Of a stretch of DNA of 64,000 nt, positions 11,926 to 25,140 are shown piece by piece; position 1 is the first letter of the stretch, and the number at the start of each line of letters is the position of its first letter. The translations under genes were made by a program, and so were the position numbers. The notes beneath the pieces were generated by a model. The model did no database searches and was not told where the DNA came from. It saw only the letters and a program-made list of their open reading frames with translations. The DNA comes from Wolfiporia cocos (Eukaryota > Basidiomycota > Agaricomycetes > Polyporales > Phaeolaceae): NCBI GenBank assembly GCA_029448655.1, contig JACCLO010000011.1, positions 1,984,001-2,048,000 of the forward strand. The letters run 5' to 3'.

Positions 11926-13039
11926 TCAGAAGCCAAACGATCTTGCGGTATCAATGACAGACTGCTCAAGCCCGATCCAGCCACCCAAAGCCTCCGTGGC
12001 AACCGAGTTGTCGATGCGTTGCTGATCTGGCTCGCCTTGCTGCCCCGAAACATCATCTGGCACCTGCACATGTGGGAATGCCTTACGGATTATCGCGAGA
12101 ATCTGATTCCACTCAGACGGCTCGGCCACCGCCCAAATCCGTCGACCACCCAGAGACGGTGTTGCCAGTGCAAGCACATGAAGCCGGCCGTTGTCCCGTA
12201 CGTCGACAAACCATTCTATTCTGGATTAATACAAGGAGAGGGATTTATGGGCGATAAACTCACGAGGAGGGATATTCTTGACGAGGGTGTCATCGTTCTG
12301 CATCACCTGATATATCCAGGCGCCCGTAGTGCGCGGACCGCCACACAACGAAGGTCCAAAGTTTGCATTGGGCAATATGGTGACAATATCAAAGTCAGGC
12401 TGAGATGCATGTGAGCTGGCGCGGCAATACATTGTACAAGAGGCTCACTTTCTCTTGTTCCACCCACTCCCATGCAGCCTTCTCAGAAAGGACCTTTGTC
12501 GCGGCATAGCGCAGGTGAACCCACATGGGCGAATTCTTCGTCTCCTCGGTGGCGGTCTTCCATATTTCCAGCCCCGCATCGTTCCAGTCCTTGTCAGTGA
12601 CCACGCGATCCGGGTGCGCTACAAGCGGGGGCATAATGCTTGCCACCGAGCTCGACGTGAATACGACGCGCTTGACCGTGCCAACCTTTCTCGCCGCACG
12701 CAGCACCGCATTGCTCGATTGGACCGCCCACTGCGGGCTTTCATCGTCGCTTCCTGGCACGCCTCCGGGAACTGCGACATGCGCAACACCGTCCGCGTCC
12801 GCAAACGCCGCCTCGAGCTGAGCATCACTGGTCAGGTCGTCAAGTTTGACGAGCTCCAGCTTGCTGACATCCGCGCCGTACTTGGCATACCCCGCCTTGA
12901 GCTCCTCGGCCAGCGCAAACGAGCGGACGGTGCCGCGAACGCGGTGTCCCGCCTGGAGAGCGGCGAGGCCAACGTGGCTGCCGATATAGCCGGTGACACC
13001 GGTGACGACGATGAGAGAGTTGGGTGGAATGGCAGGCAT
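11926..13039 (-). CDS. NAD(P)-dependent reductase, extended SDR / epimerase superfamily
   Basis: Probable aldehyde or ketone reductase of the dihydroflavonol-4-reductase-like group, cytosolic. From ATG 13039 the protein begins MPAIPPNSLIVVTGVTGYIGSH (TGxxGxxG dinucleotide motif in a Rossmann fold), followed by VRGTVRS, VKRVVFTSSS and the catalytic YAATK (YxxxK). A short intron joins EQEK to PDFDIVTILPNANFGP. A second joins NIPPQ to WFVDVRDNGRLHVLAL. The protein ends TARSFGF with stop at 11926-11928, about 320-330 residues, the family's usual size. It converges on the intact UbiA gene with about 400 bp between stops. A decayed piece of the same gene sits beside the UbiA pseudogene, so the two genes were duplicated as a unit. 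Confidence 0.92.
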
Positions 13040-13113
13040 GATTCGAGACTTGTCGCTGCGGTTGCGAGGGAGTAGCTGTGCTTAGGACTCTTCGTCGAGG
13101 CAGAGGCAGATTG

Positions 13114-13121
13114 TATTTATA
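13114..13121 (-). promoter_or_regulatory. TATA box of the reductase gene
   Basis: TATAAATA on the minus strand, about 75 bp upstream of the ATG at 13039. Confidence 0.5.
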
Positions 13122-13904
13122 CATGGCATATGGCATACGCAAGCAGAGATTAACCGGGCCATCGGAGGCAGGGTTTACAGCGGAAGGGGAGGCTAAGGAC
13201 CACGAGCCTAGGTTGTGTGCAGTTCGCGCCTTGCACGAGGTACGAGCGCTAGGCCGAACGTTTGCTCCCTTTCGAAGGCCCACTGCAAAAACCAGTTTTC
13301 TGACCCACCCAGCCACTCCCCAGTGTTGGATGGTGGTGTAGTCGTGCCACCGCCTCCTTTCGGCCTCTACACCGCCAACCAACGCTCGAGAAGTTCGGTC
13401 CTTTGTGGCTCAGCTCGATCCGTCGCATCATCGCATTCCCAAACACGGATTTTCGGCCTTCGCACACCTTCAAATCGTAGCCTTAGCACCTTCGAAATTT
13501 TGCCCAAGTCCGACCGAACTCTCTCACCCCAACCCATCCTTCCTAGTTCAAACGTTACTCATTAAACTGAGATATACTCGTCACTGTACACTATCTTCGT
13601 AGATCCCCACTCGCACTTAGGAAGCGGCTGCAACTCCCATTGTAGGCGCCCAAACCGGCACCAACGGCTGTAGTCTCGAATGTCGCTATCATACATGTGC
13701 CTTCAGAAGGCAAGAGGAGTCAGAGTGTATCACAAGGTGATCATAAGCTAGCCCTGCTGCAGTCGTCCGAACCAGTATCGCGACCATGTGAAACGATATC
13801 CTGATGTGCTAGGCTAGGAGAGTTAACAACATTCAATTCTCAGGGAACCTATTGTAGACGCAATCTCTGCTAAGAGCAATCGCGTGACAGAGCACAGAAC
13901 ATTA
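13122..13904. other. intergenic between two minus-strand reductases
   Basis: This is the upstream region of the 11926-13039 gene and the 3' flank of the 13905-15282 gene. I see no coding segment with a recognisable domain. Confidence 0.35.
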
Positions 13905-15282
13905 TTATGAATCTCCCTTTAGAAAATGCAACTCCTCAAAGCCAGTCCCTGGTGCCCTAAATTCAATCATATCAGTATTACCTTGGACGTGTCCCCAGAC
14001 ATCAACACTGACCAAGTGACTCAAAAACTTGCCATTGGCCGCGGGAGTAACTTTGTCGAGAACGCCGAGCATGAGTCCGACAGATTCGGGTGGCTCGATC
14101 GGTCCCGTCCAGTGCGGATAGACCTTCTGGAAGCATGCTGCCATTTTCTGGATCTCTACAACAATCTCTGGAGGCGCTGAAGTTATTGACGAGACTCGTC
14201 AGGATAGTTCTACTATGCGTGATTATGCAATGCCCGACTCACGAGAAGCCTCAGCGGTGTTGACAACGCCAGGGCTGATAGCGAGGCAGGTGAAGCCCTC
14301 GTCCTTGAGCGCTACTGTGCACGACGCAATGTAATGATCGGTACGCGTCTGATAAGATCGCTGAATGCGCCACTAACGTGCATATTTGACATTGACCATT
14401 TCCAGCGCACACTTGGAGATGCAGTACGCAACCTGGCCGGGGAACCCTGACGCAAGGTTAAGTGCGGCATCGCCCAGGCCAGAGGAGAGTGTCAGAATCT
14501 TCTTCGTGTTCCCCGAGCGAAGGAGGGGTAGGAAGGCGTTCGTAGTCAGGATGGGACCGAGTACATTTGTGTTCCAGTTTGCATTGAGATCGCCGAGGAG
14601 AGCGCTCTCGCTTGGGCTGCGGCATGCGAGCTTCAGCAATGATTTGAAGGAATCGACGGGACAGAAGAGAAAACGAACAAGTGAAGAATATCATTGAATC
14701 TGTATCGTGGGTCTTGGAAGACGCCGTTGTTGATGAGGACATCGAGAGTACCGCCGGTGATCCTGGAGGTCTCTTCCGCAGCAGCCTATGTATACGATGA
14801 GATCGGTCTAACGCGTCACTTATGACAGCGTACATTTAGAGAGGCAGAGTCAATTATGTCGGCTTTGACCACGTGCAGATTCTTGTCGCTGATCGCGTTT
14901 AGCCCTTTCGACGTAGCGGGACTGCGGGCGAGTGCAATCACAGTGTGACCATTGGCAAGAAGCTGGTGTACAAATTCCAGCTAAAATATCTTTAAGTCAT
15001 AAGTGTGTTGGAACATGGATTTGCCGAGGCCGAGCTCGCGCGTGCCTGAACGTCGCGCGCACGTCGGGAGCCGGGTATCGCGTAGCCGGAGGGTGAAACC
15101 GGTATATAATAGCTCGATTTTATGTACCGTGCCTCACGCGATTGCCCTACGGGCATTGTCACGCCTGTGGACAAACGCGCTCGCCGAACCGATGTTTTGA
15201 TTGCTCTGACAAAGTGATGAGCGAGTAAAGAGTGACTTACGCCCAAGCCACGGGATGCGCCAGCCACGACGTAAGAAGGCAT
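13905..15282 (-). CDS. classical short-chain dehydrogenase/reductase
   Basis: NAD(P)H-dependent oxidoreductase of the classical SDR family. From ATG 15282: MPSYVVAGASRGLG (TGxxxGxG-like cofactor motif), an intron of about 70-80 bp, then LEFVHQLLANGHTVIALARS, DVLINNG (NNxG), and LTLSSGLGD with the catalytic Ser. The catalytic pair follows as AYCISKCALEM (YxxxK). Then come AISPGVV (PG motif) and a C-terminal exon with KVYPHWTGPIEPPESV and GFEELHFLKGDS, stop at 13905-13907. Introns are short and canonical. All catalytic residues are present, so the gene is probably functional. Its place next to a prenyltransferase, a second reductase and a P450 fits tailoring of a secondary metabolite; that role is inference. 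Confidence 0.92.
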
Positions 15283-15375
15283 GGAAGTGTATCACTTGGG
15301 GGCAACTGTATCGCTTAGGGGCTGCTGCGGACAAGGATGCGCAATGCAGAAGCTTGAATCCCGAGTCTGTATTGC

Positions 15376-15383
15376 ATTATATA
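15376..15383 (-). promoter_or_regulatory. TATA box of the SDR gene
   Basis: TATATAAT on the minus strand, about 95 bp upstream of the ATG at 15282. Confidence 0.45.
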
Positions 15384-16154
15384 CATGCGTCCGACAGCAG
15401 CGCTATTAATCCCCGAGACCGGCAGTGCTGACGAAAGTGAGATCTGGATGAGATGAGCAGCAGATCGCCGATCGGACGGGATTTCCTTTCTGGATTCCCC
15501 GGTCCTCGGTCACAGGACCCAGGCCTCTCGTGAAACACTGATGCTGCTCTTATGATGTTGGTGAACAATCTGTCTGCGGTCGCGGCCGTTCGTAGAAATG
15601 AGCTAATGATTGACCTGCACATGACTGAGTGCTAACTCTGCGTGTCGGGAACGCCACTTTGCGGCGTCATACCGTTCTGATAACATCGAGACATATGTTA
15701 TTGGACGACTGCCTTCTTAACTCCAAGCGAGTCAAGTGCAATTTATACTAGAGTCTGCTGCACACAACCTTCAGTTGATCCAGTGACATTGACAACGACT
15801 AGCTCGTGTTCCTACACTGGACAATAGACTCTGCAGAGCTGCCTTCAGAGTGTGGGTGTATGACACCGTGTTTGATCACTTGCTGATAGCAGAACCGAAG
15901 TTGGGCTGCCAGCGGCAGTAGAATCAATCTGGGGATCCGTTCTGCGTGGGTACAGAGAGCATCTCCACTTAAATACCATATATAGCTTTTGTATCAACAC
16001 TCTCCAGTGTATTCTTGCCGGTTTTATCGCCATACAGGCCGGACGGCATATAGTGTTCGATGCGGTGTGGCAGTCCTATACGCGTCTGTTATCGTGTGAC
16101 GCCCGTGACGACCAAGTCGCGTGCCGCGCGCTATCGTTTGTTCCGCGACTTGCT
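15384..16154. other. divergent intergenic region between SDR (-) and SCC2 (+)
   Basis: No coding family recognised. It should contain the promoters of both flanking genes. ATGs in frame with SCC2 also occur at 16053 and 16212, so the exact start of that gene is uncertain. Confidence 0.35.
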
Positions 16155-19100
16155 ATGGCCCGTCACAGCGCGTCAGGCGGCAACTTCGCGCCTGGCGAGT
16201 ATCCCCTCACCATGGACCATAATGGCTGGATGCAGTTCCAGCCCAGGAGGCACCATCAGGAGTACTCGTCTCCACAAGCACAAGCGGCCCCGACAGGTAG
16301 AATCGCCGCAAATTCCGTTCAAGACGCGCACCGCCTGTTGGCTGTGTACCCCTTCGCGTCTGCCACTCCCACCGCGCATAGTGCGTTTTTGCTTGTGTAT
16401 ATGCGCATTTACTCACACCGGGATTAGTTGCAAGGCATCTAAATAGCCTCTCCATATCCTCTGTACCTCCCTCATACGTCCAATCGCTTCCTTATGGCGC
16501 TCCAGCCGCCCCATATCCTCAGCCACATTTCCCCGTATCTTCGGAATATGCGAACGAACTCAACCATCTTGCCGCGCGTTCAGCCCCTACATACGATGAC
16601 GGATACTGGGAATCTACTAGGAATGATGCGGTGAGGTACTTGGGAGATCAGGGGTTGTCAGTGAGGCCATCCTTCGATTTTTCTTCCTACTGACAAGTGC
16701 ACAGTGGCGCATATCCTTACTATCCGCCACAAGCAACCGCATGGTCTCAACCCTACCCCCATGCCTCGACATATCAAACTCCACCTTTTGCGCAGTCCGT
16801 CTTTCAGCATTCAACACCGTCTGCCGCATACCCTACGCCTCCCCCGCCAGGTATTAGCATGTCGTCTTCTTCTCTGGCAAATGCTTTGGGAGAGCCGATA
16901 AAGAAACCAGCCAAGACGGTCTATAAACCGGAGGAGTCTGCGCAATTCTTCAGCAACTACATCGCACAAACTAGTGCAGAGATTGACGCGCTCCCCCCTT
17001 CTCAGATTGCGAGTAGTAGCAACACCCAGGCGGCACCCAGTCGGAGCACGACGTCGGCGCAAGAACGTTGCAGCCCAGATCCTCTGGCTTTAGAGCCATC
17101 GAGCTCACGCGTGTCTGTCGTCATTACGCAGACTCCTCGCAAACGCAAGGATGCCTCGTATCTGGACTCACCTTCTGCAAAGCGGCGACAAATCAGCGAG
17201 ATGTCAAGCGTATCACCCCATGCTCAGAGGCGCCCCATAGCTGCGGCCACTTTGCCATTGACACCTTCCAGTAAGTCTCAGGGCACGCCAACTTCCAAGC
17301 GGAGGTTGCAACCATATGTAGCTCTACCACCATTGCCGCGAGGATATCTTACTCCATCTCGCCGGCGCGATCGCACGGACAGACAACTGACTACTGGCGA
17401 AGGCAAGGGCAAGGGCAAAGCCCACGAATGCGATGACAGCGATGATCTCGGCGGATTCGGGTCCATCGAAGATGAATTATCCTCCCTGAGTCAAAGCAGT
17501 GCCATCAAATCAACAGGGAAGCGAGCCACCGGTGATCGAGACGATCGAGGTCGAGTTGTCCACTGTGTCAGTATGGTTATACGCTGATCCTGGAAGTTTC
17601 AGCGCCCATCGACAAGCTCACAACGTTTTTAGAAGACATATTTGAGGCTGAGGATAGTCTCCCCCCAGATGCGACAGTCAACGATCTTTCAGCGGAGTTT
17701 TTCTCCCCTCTCACAATTGACGGTGCTCATCCACTGTTACACCCCAATGTCATACGCAAGCTATCCAATCTGATCGCGAAGGTTGGCCGACCCATGAAAC
17801 GTCTTCGTCTGTCATCACGAGAAAGCGCTGCAGGTCGTGGTACTCCTCGCGCCAAAGGCAGGATAGCTGAGATCGACACGAGTGTTCTATCTCGGATGCT
17901 GAAGATTCTCGATCGTAGTGTCAAAGCTGGCGAGGATGTGAACCCGTTCGTAGTTTTGCAATCAAACGCACCTGTCTCCACGACATCAAGCAAGACTGAT
18001 GGCAGCCCGAAGAAGACGAGCAGATCCAAGAAGAATCTCCAAGCTGACGGCAGACGTTCGAAGTCGAAGACACCTGCCGATTCTGCTGAAGACGGCGTGG
18101 AAGAGCATTCAGACACGCAAGAGACGACCGAGGCCGACTGTGAGATGCTTACGAGAGACCTGGATATTGCTAGAGATAGCGTCCTCGCAGCAGATTGTTG
18201 CGTCGCCCTCCTGAGTAGCGACAGATTGACTAAACAGGTCCGTACTTCGATTGAACACGACAAGGTAGCCTCATCAATCCTCCATCGTTGTATAGCTGTA
18301 CTCCGAAGAACTCATCACGGCATGCCTTAACGCTGTGAAGAATCAGTTGACGAAGGTTATTTATCCTTTCGTCGAGGCTTCTGCCAACGCGCATGGTCAA
18401 GCGCCCATGTTGCGGCATCTCGTTCTGCCTTCCTCGCGCGACTCCAGTCATCGACGTCAGCTGGCTGAGCTATTTCATGCCATTTCATCCGTAATCCCAC
18501 GCATTTCAGAACTGATTTGCGCGGATACAATGGCGATGTCGGAGGCTATCATCATTCAGGCCGTCTACATCGCCATCGGCCCCTTCTTTGTTGTAGAGAG
18601 CGACGCAGAGAACGAGGGGAAAGGAAAGAAGGAAAGTGCCGTTCTGAATACTCTGGGCGCGAGCGCGATGCGTGGTTTAAGATTAGATGCTTTGTCCTTG
18701 GTGCGAGGAGTGAGTCCTCGTCCCCCAAATAGTTGTTGTTTGAGACTCATTATCGGTAGATCTTTTCAAACCACGAAGATCAACGTTCTTGGATAATCGA
18801 AGAGATATTATCTTCTCTCATAAGACTTTCAGACACTAAGCAAAAAGCTGGACAGTTCCGGTTTGTCACACTACTTGGGACGCCGGTACAAGAGATAACA
18901 CACTCCCAGATTACGTGACGGGCGGTCTATCCGTACTGTGTCCGCGTTACTTATGCAGCTCGTTCAGACATCGGCACACGATGTGCGCGTCGAAGCCCGC
19001 AGTATCAAAAAAGCCCGACAGCAAGCGCTCGCCATTCGACGACAAGAATCCGTCAACGACAATCACCAGGGTCCATTCCTTGATGAGAAGGACATGGAGG

Positions 19101-22100
19101 TCGTATTCCCAGTGCGCTTATGAATTACATGTACTCAATCTGACTTCGACTTCAGGAGACACGTCTATATACGTCCGGGCTTGATTCAGCCACCAAAGCA
19201 GCTAAAACGATCATAGTCTTCCTCACTCAGCGGTAGGTCATATTCGACGTCGGCGAGCTTGTCTTAACGTTCTCGTTAGGTCGGGTAAAAGCAAGGTCAC
19301 GAAAAATTCGAATGAGGCTGAATATCGTGCTATCTTCGACAACCTGATTTCTGACCTTCTGACCGTGCTATTTTGGCCCGAATGGCCTGCCGCTAGTATT
19401 CTTTTGAGCATCATCTGCAAGTTCTTGGTACGCTGCATCCGTCAATCATCGGCATGTAGTAATTTATCGGAGTACAGGTATCTTCCCTTGACGACGTCAA
19501 AACGACCAGTCAGAATGACAACAATGCCATGAAAACAATGGCCTTAGATCACCTGGGGGTTGTTGCCGCTCGTTTGCGCTCTAGCGTCATTAAGTTCCAA
19601 GATGATACAAGTGACCTTTCCAGGAAACTACGGCCACTAGACGAGGTATTGTAGATAGTTAACGATTGGCGAGAGAGAGGCATATTCATCATTGTGTACA
19701 GATCATGTGTCTAACGAATATCAAGCAACTTCAGCGTTTGATTTCTGCACACCAGGACCTCGCCTCACATCTCTGCAAGCGGTCATCGGAGGATCAAGCA
19801 TATGAGGTAACTCTGCCACTAAATTTTCCGTGTGTTTGCTTTGAATCCTGGATCCTGTTGTTACAGAGTGCTCGAGAACTGACAGCTGTAGTCTGGGGAC
19901 AAGAATTAGCATTTGCGCTGCAGCAATGCGGAAGTATGCTAACCGATAACGGCGAAGAGGAGTTCGACCCAAAGGCAGATCGTACCAAGGTCCTTTTGCT
20001 CGGAGAGAAAGTCAAAGATGCACTTCGGAACGTTTGGGACGATACAAACAACGATGTCTTTGACGATAGGTGGGTAGTAACCCAAATGATGGAGCTCGCA
20101 ACATTCACACTTTGTCAGGGCATCACATGAGGAAGTTGCACGTATTGACCGATTGTCTGAGGAAATCGGTACCATACAAAGCTTCAAGAACTCCTTTTCA
20201 CCGATCCTGAATGTTGTCCTGCAAGCTCTTGATGCTCCTCCCGTCTTCATGCGTACGAAGGCTCTCAAAGCTTTGGGACAGATTGTCACCAGTGATCCAA
20301 GCATTTTGTCAACTGTGAGTCTTTGACATCATATGTCAATTTCGTCTAAATAATTCTGGTTAGCCCAATGTTCGACGAGCAATCGAGAGCCATCTTCTCG
20401 ATAGCTCTCCTGCCGTCCGTGATGCAGCCGTTGAACTGATTGGAAGGTATATGATCGACTCACCGAAGTTCGCAGCGGATTACTACCAGAGGATCGCTGA
20501 GCGGATTGCTGTGCGTGATAGATGTCCACTCTACCAGGCGGGCGTTGACATGGAATTACAGGATACGGGTCTCGGAGTGCGCAAGCGCGTTATCAGATTG
20601 CTCAAATCTTTCTATACTGCCGCCGAGGAGCGATCGCGCCGGATTGACATCTGTATCCGGATCGTCCTACGCATGGGTGATGAAGATGATACAGTCAAGG
20701 ACCTTGCTATCAAGACGATGGAGGAACTCTGGTTCCAAGATTCGGCATTGATAACTCTAAAAGCCAAGACGGCGGGTACAATGCAAGATAAAAGCGAATT
20801 GCTTTCGAAAGTGACCGTAATCATGGGTGTATCGGGCTTTTTCAAGGACCGGCATTCCCCCTTGGAAGATCTCTTGCACCAAGTTATAGCCAGCAAGGAA
20901 GGCAACGAGGCATCAATGTTGCACAAACGTTATGCAGAAATTTGCGAAGCACTGATAGATGGGCTTGTCGATGCGTCTGATCTTCCGGGATTCGTACGTA
21001 TTCAATCACACGTTTCCGGGAATGTTGCTCGTTGTTCTCACTGCACGTAGACCGTGATTAGTTGCGTGCGCACAATCTGTCTTTTCACGTCTGCATATCC
21101 TGCCGTGCTATCGGGCTCAAATGCGTCCACGCTATTGCCCTATCTGAAGAACGCGACCACGGTACTCATTCAGTTTTGGTACTTTGTTCTTCCGCTCATA
21201 CTTTGGTATGCAGCCCGAGGAGCAGATGACCTCTGACTATCTCCTGCGCATATTCCGCGCTTCAATTCCGCATATACCGAGGACCGCCGCGAAATTCGCT
21301 CAAGAACTGCAGCTAGCCCTTCAGCCGATGGTCTTGAAGCCTTCGTCTGCCGCCGGAATGGTTGTTAGTTCCTTCTGTCTTTATGTCGTGGCCTAATCTA
21401 AGTCATAAGCAGGGTTTGCAGGAGACTGTGGCATGCATGTGCGCTGTTGTACGGCATCTTACCCATGATTTTGCCCGCTTGGTTGCGCTACTGAGGTCGT
21501 GCAATGGTAAGGAACTCGACATGTGTCTCGAGTCCGCTTATCAATCCTGTCGACAGCACGATTGAAACAATCGTTCGCCAAACCTGCTTCACAGCCCATG
21601 CCGCCCCAGGAGCTGCGATCTTTGACAATGCTACTATCCATCGTATCCTTGCTTTGCGAGCACTGCTCCTTCGATCAAATCCGAATGGAGCATGAGAGTA
21701 GGTTCGCTGACCACTTCATCAATCTCCAGCCTGATGATTGTTGCTAGATTTGCGAGCGGAAATTGATAGCATCACCAAGGTATAATAATATCAACTGTGC
21801 TACTCTTGACAGAGGCTGAAGACGTCCCGAAGGGCTCGATCATCGAACATGTGTATGGCATCCTGTTAGACTTCTATGGCAAGTACCGCGAAGGCGGGCT
21901 GAGAGCTCGGATTCTGCATTGCCTAGGCAAGTGCTACTATGCGACCTTAATCGCTCACAGTCTTCATGATGCATGGCAGGATTCTTGTTCCGAGCGCAGC
22001 CTGCCCTTATGACGGCGGACTCATCGGCGGCCATCATGGACGACATATTTTCGTCGCAAGATGAGGAAGCTCGAGGTCGTCTTCTGAAGATCATACAAGA

Positions 22101-23663
22101 CTTCCTTATATCTGAAGCCTCGAAACATGCGGCTAAGGAGAAAAGTATGCATTGCCATCCACTAGTGAGATTGTTGTTAACGAAAACTGTAATCATAGCA
22201 AGCGCAAAGGCCAAGTCGGCGCAAGAGGAGGTTAACATGGAAGAGCTCGTCGGAAATACGGACGGATTTGCTGATTCTGGGTATGCTGCACATCACGACA
22301 GTATAAGGCCTTTCTCATCCCTTCCCCACAGAGTTAGCTCGGCTGTGGTGCAGCGTTACCTGGATCCAATCCTGAAAGCAGCGCTTTCACAGAGTGCACA
22401 AATCCAGTCCGCGGCCGTCGATATCCTCACCTTCACGATAAAGCAGGGGCTTGCTCACCCACTACAGGCAAGGGTCTTCCAAGATCATGTCGTCGTGATA
22501 TTATTGCTAAATGCTCGCAGTCTTTCCCTGTGATCGTCGCGTTAGAGACTAGTCCGAACAATGCGCTCAGTACGCGTGCCAGTGCTCTTCACACCGTATT
22601 GCATAGCAAGCATACATCCCTCCTCAACGCACGCTACGTGGTCAGCGCGCGGGCTTCCTTTGATTACCAGAGGCTGCTGCTCCCTGGTCAGGTGCAAGGT
22701 AAGTAGCAGTGTACATTCCATGCATTATGAATAAACGTTGCGGGGTAGGATACCGCATGATCCCGGGTCCGACTGCGTTGCTACAGCGATGGTATGCACT
22801 GGTGCGAGAGAAGCGTGCTACACGGCAGGACTTTGTCAAAGCGCTGGTCAAAGTGTTTGACATTGAGCAAAATGCGAAAACGTCGCAGGTGTGTTTTGTC
22901 ACAAGAATCACGAAGAGGTAGCTGACTGATGGTGCCAGGACGACGTGGAGTTTGTCCGATATATGGCGGAGAACTTTGCCGCATTCGAGTACAAGACACA
23001 GGAGGAGGTGCTGACTGTGCTCAAGTATCTCACCGCGGTACTCTCGACGACAGGCATGCAGCTTGTCGAGACGTTCTCGCCCTCGCATCTGCTCACGCAG
23101 TTGCATGGATCAGCGCAGTCTGGGGCCGCGCCGTCTCAGGATCAGCCGATGGTCAGTGTCTGACGTACTCTCCCTCGGACCGGCGTTAATATTCCGCGCA
23201 GACGGACGCCACGGTACTTCCGTTATCCTCTGTTGCAGTGCCGACGGGGGAGAAGCTGCCGCTGATGCGAACATCCGTGGTCGTCGCGATGATCATGCTT
23301 CTCAAGGCACATCTCAAGGCACTGTACGGCATATCTGAAGAGTAAGCAGCCGAGAACAATTCGCACCATCCGCCGACGATTGAGATACGTTCTTCCTTGC
23401 AGAAAATGCTCCAAATGGGTCGTCGGCAGGAAGAGTGCGGTGGGCGATAGGCCTGCGACGCGGCGGCACGAGCGGCCACTGTTGTGGGAGCGCCTACCGT
23501 TCGCTACCATGCCGCTGCTCACGAGCATGGACGTCGACGCACAGAAGACAAAGGTGAGCGATGCGCATTCGCTGGTGCCGGGGTGTCGCTGACAGCGCGA
23601 CAGTTCTTGGAGATCTGGAACGAAGATGGGCTCACCGCTGAGCCGGAAGATGACCTGGCGTGA
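16155..23663 (+). CDS. SCC2: sister chromatid cohesion protein SCC2/NIPBL/Mis4 (cohesin loader)
   Basis: SCC2 with SCC4 loads cohesin on chromatin; the mushroom homologue is known as rad9 in Coprinopsis cinerea. The N-terminal third is disordered ([15 protein letters not shown], Pro/Ser-rich, a basic [16 protein letters not shown] stretch). The conserved core follows with [78 protein letters not shown], a HEAT repeat ([13 protein letters not shown]..) and the family hallmark [18 protein letters not shown]. The C-terminal Nipped-B region includes [15 protein letters not shown] sequence, [10 protein letters not shown] and stop at 23661-23663. About 20 short introns interrupt it and the joins I checked keep the frame. 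In-frame ATGs at 16053, 16155 and 16212 make the start uncertain. The donor of the intron near 16640 is best placed at GTACTT, giving ..VSGAYPYY. Confidence 0.93.
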
Positions 23664-23965
23664 ACCGCCATACCTAGATAGACGTCTGCTTCATCCTCTG
23701 CTGCTATTAGCGTAATTTTTGCACTTGTGCTCGGACGCTGACCTGTACTGCCATATCGTTATTTTGCTGTGGTCATCCGTCTTGATACCATCTGCGCAGT
23801 AGCGTACATGTTGTATCCATATGTACGTAGCCGAATCAACGAACGATCGGTTCATTGCGAAGCGCCGTCGCAATGGCAGCCTCACATAGCGGAGGTCGCG
23901 CCAGCACATCATTAGTAGCGTACATAATATACATCGAGTCCCGTCTAGTCACCGTCGGGAACTCG

Positions 23966-25140
23966 CTACTCTGGACTCTCCGCTCCCTCCTCTGGCGGCG
24001 GCTGCGGCCTCCTGACCTGCCCGTCCTGGAAGACGACGGGCCCCTTTGGCATCTCGCCAACGACAGCCTTTGCGGCGTCGTCGAGCGCAGGGCCGTCCTC
24101 GAATACCCAGTCGAGCTCGCCACCGTAGGGCTTTGGGAGGTCCTTGGCGTCGATGAGCGCGCGGAGGGTAGGCCCGGGGTCCTTGCCGAGGACGTGCACC
24201 TTGCGCTGCGTGCCCTCGTCAAACCAGCCCTGCGTGGCGCGTTGGTTAGTATACGCGGACGCGGACGGCGGGTACGCGGCGCACCTTGACCCAGCCCCAG
24301 ACGGTGGGGAAGAAGGCGGGGGCGTTGACGACGGCGATCGCAGCGAGCGTCTCGGGATAGTTGGCGGTCGCGAGCGCGGAGGCCTCGCCGAGGTGCGCTC
24401 GGAGGCCCCAGAGGGCGGAGAGCGGGACGTGCGCGAGGTCGATGATGGTCGTGACCGCCGAGACGGGCGTCGGGGCGCCCGGGTGGGGGAGCGCAGAGCA
24501 GAGCGGGAGGACGAAGCGGGTCATCGTCTCGTAGAGGGCGATGCTGGGGCAGGTGTCAGCGGCTGGGGCGCATGCCGCCGCGTGTTCACTCACATCCGCT
24601 GGTACCGGCGCGGGGGCGGGACGGCATCGAGCTCAGGTTTGATGGGCGCGAGCGAGGCGAGGCGGTAGACGTACACGGGGAGGCCGTTCTGCGTGCGGGG
24701 TCGCGTGTGCGGGTCTGTGAGGGGAGCTCGCCGCCACGCACCTTGTCGCGGCGGCCGGTCCAGCGGGGGTAGAACCTGCGCGCGTCCTCAAACTCGGCGG
24801 GGTCGAACGTCGCGTAGAGGGCGTCGACGCGGTGCTGGGCGCGCCATGCCTCGGACTCCTGGAACTGCCTGGAGGCCTTGTGGGGGTCGAAGCGGCGAGC
24901 GCGGAGGAAGCGGCTGCGCGGGTTAGTGTGAGTGCGGGGCGAGGAAGGTGGAGCGCACAGAAGGGTCGGCTCGTCATGCGACGCGGGGCCGTCCGCAGCG
25001 GGGGGCGTGTAGAGGCGTGCGGCGGCGAGGATGTCCTTGAAGGCGGCGAGCGCGGCGTGCTGGTCGGGGGCGAGGTGGCCCTGGTGGCCGCTGAGGACGT
25101 CTGGGGCGAGCGAGGCCATCGTGGCGAGCGGCGAGGCCAT
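23966..25140 (-). CDS. Sec14-like CRAL-TRIO lipid-transfer protein
   Basis: Sec14-family proteins bind and present phospholipids, often linking lipid metabolism to vesicle traffic. From ATG 25140 (MASPLATMASLAPDVL; a second Met lies at 25119), the CRAL-TRIO N-lobe includes RFLRARRFDPHKASRQF. After introns, GLPVYVYRL opens the lipid-binding domain. It continues with ALYETMTRFVLPLC, TTIIDLAHVPLSALW, the YPETLAAIAVVNAPAFFPTVWGWVK motif typical of the family, VHVLGKD and LPKPYGGEL. The C-terminus is short and acidic (EEGAESPE), stop at 23966-23968. It shares a short divergent promoter of about 165 bp with YPD1 and converges on SCC2. GC content is high and gives rise to long spurious frames on the other strand. 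Family assignment is firm; the specific lipid is unknown. Confidence 0.88.

Noticed and set aside
12455..13075. 206-residue plus-strand frame
   Set aside because: It is the complement of the first exon of the NAD-dependent reductase, whose motifs are unambiguous.
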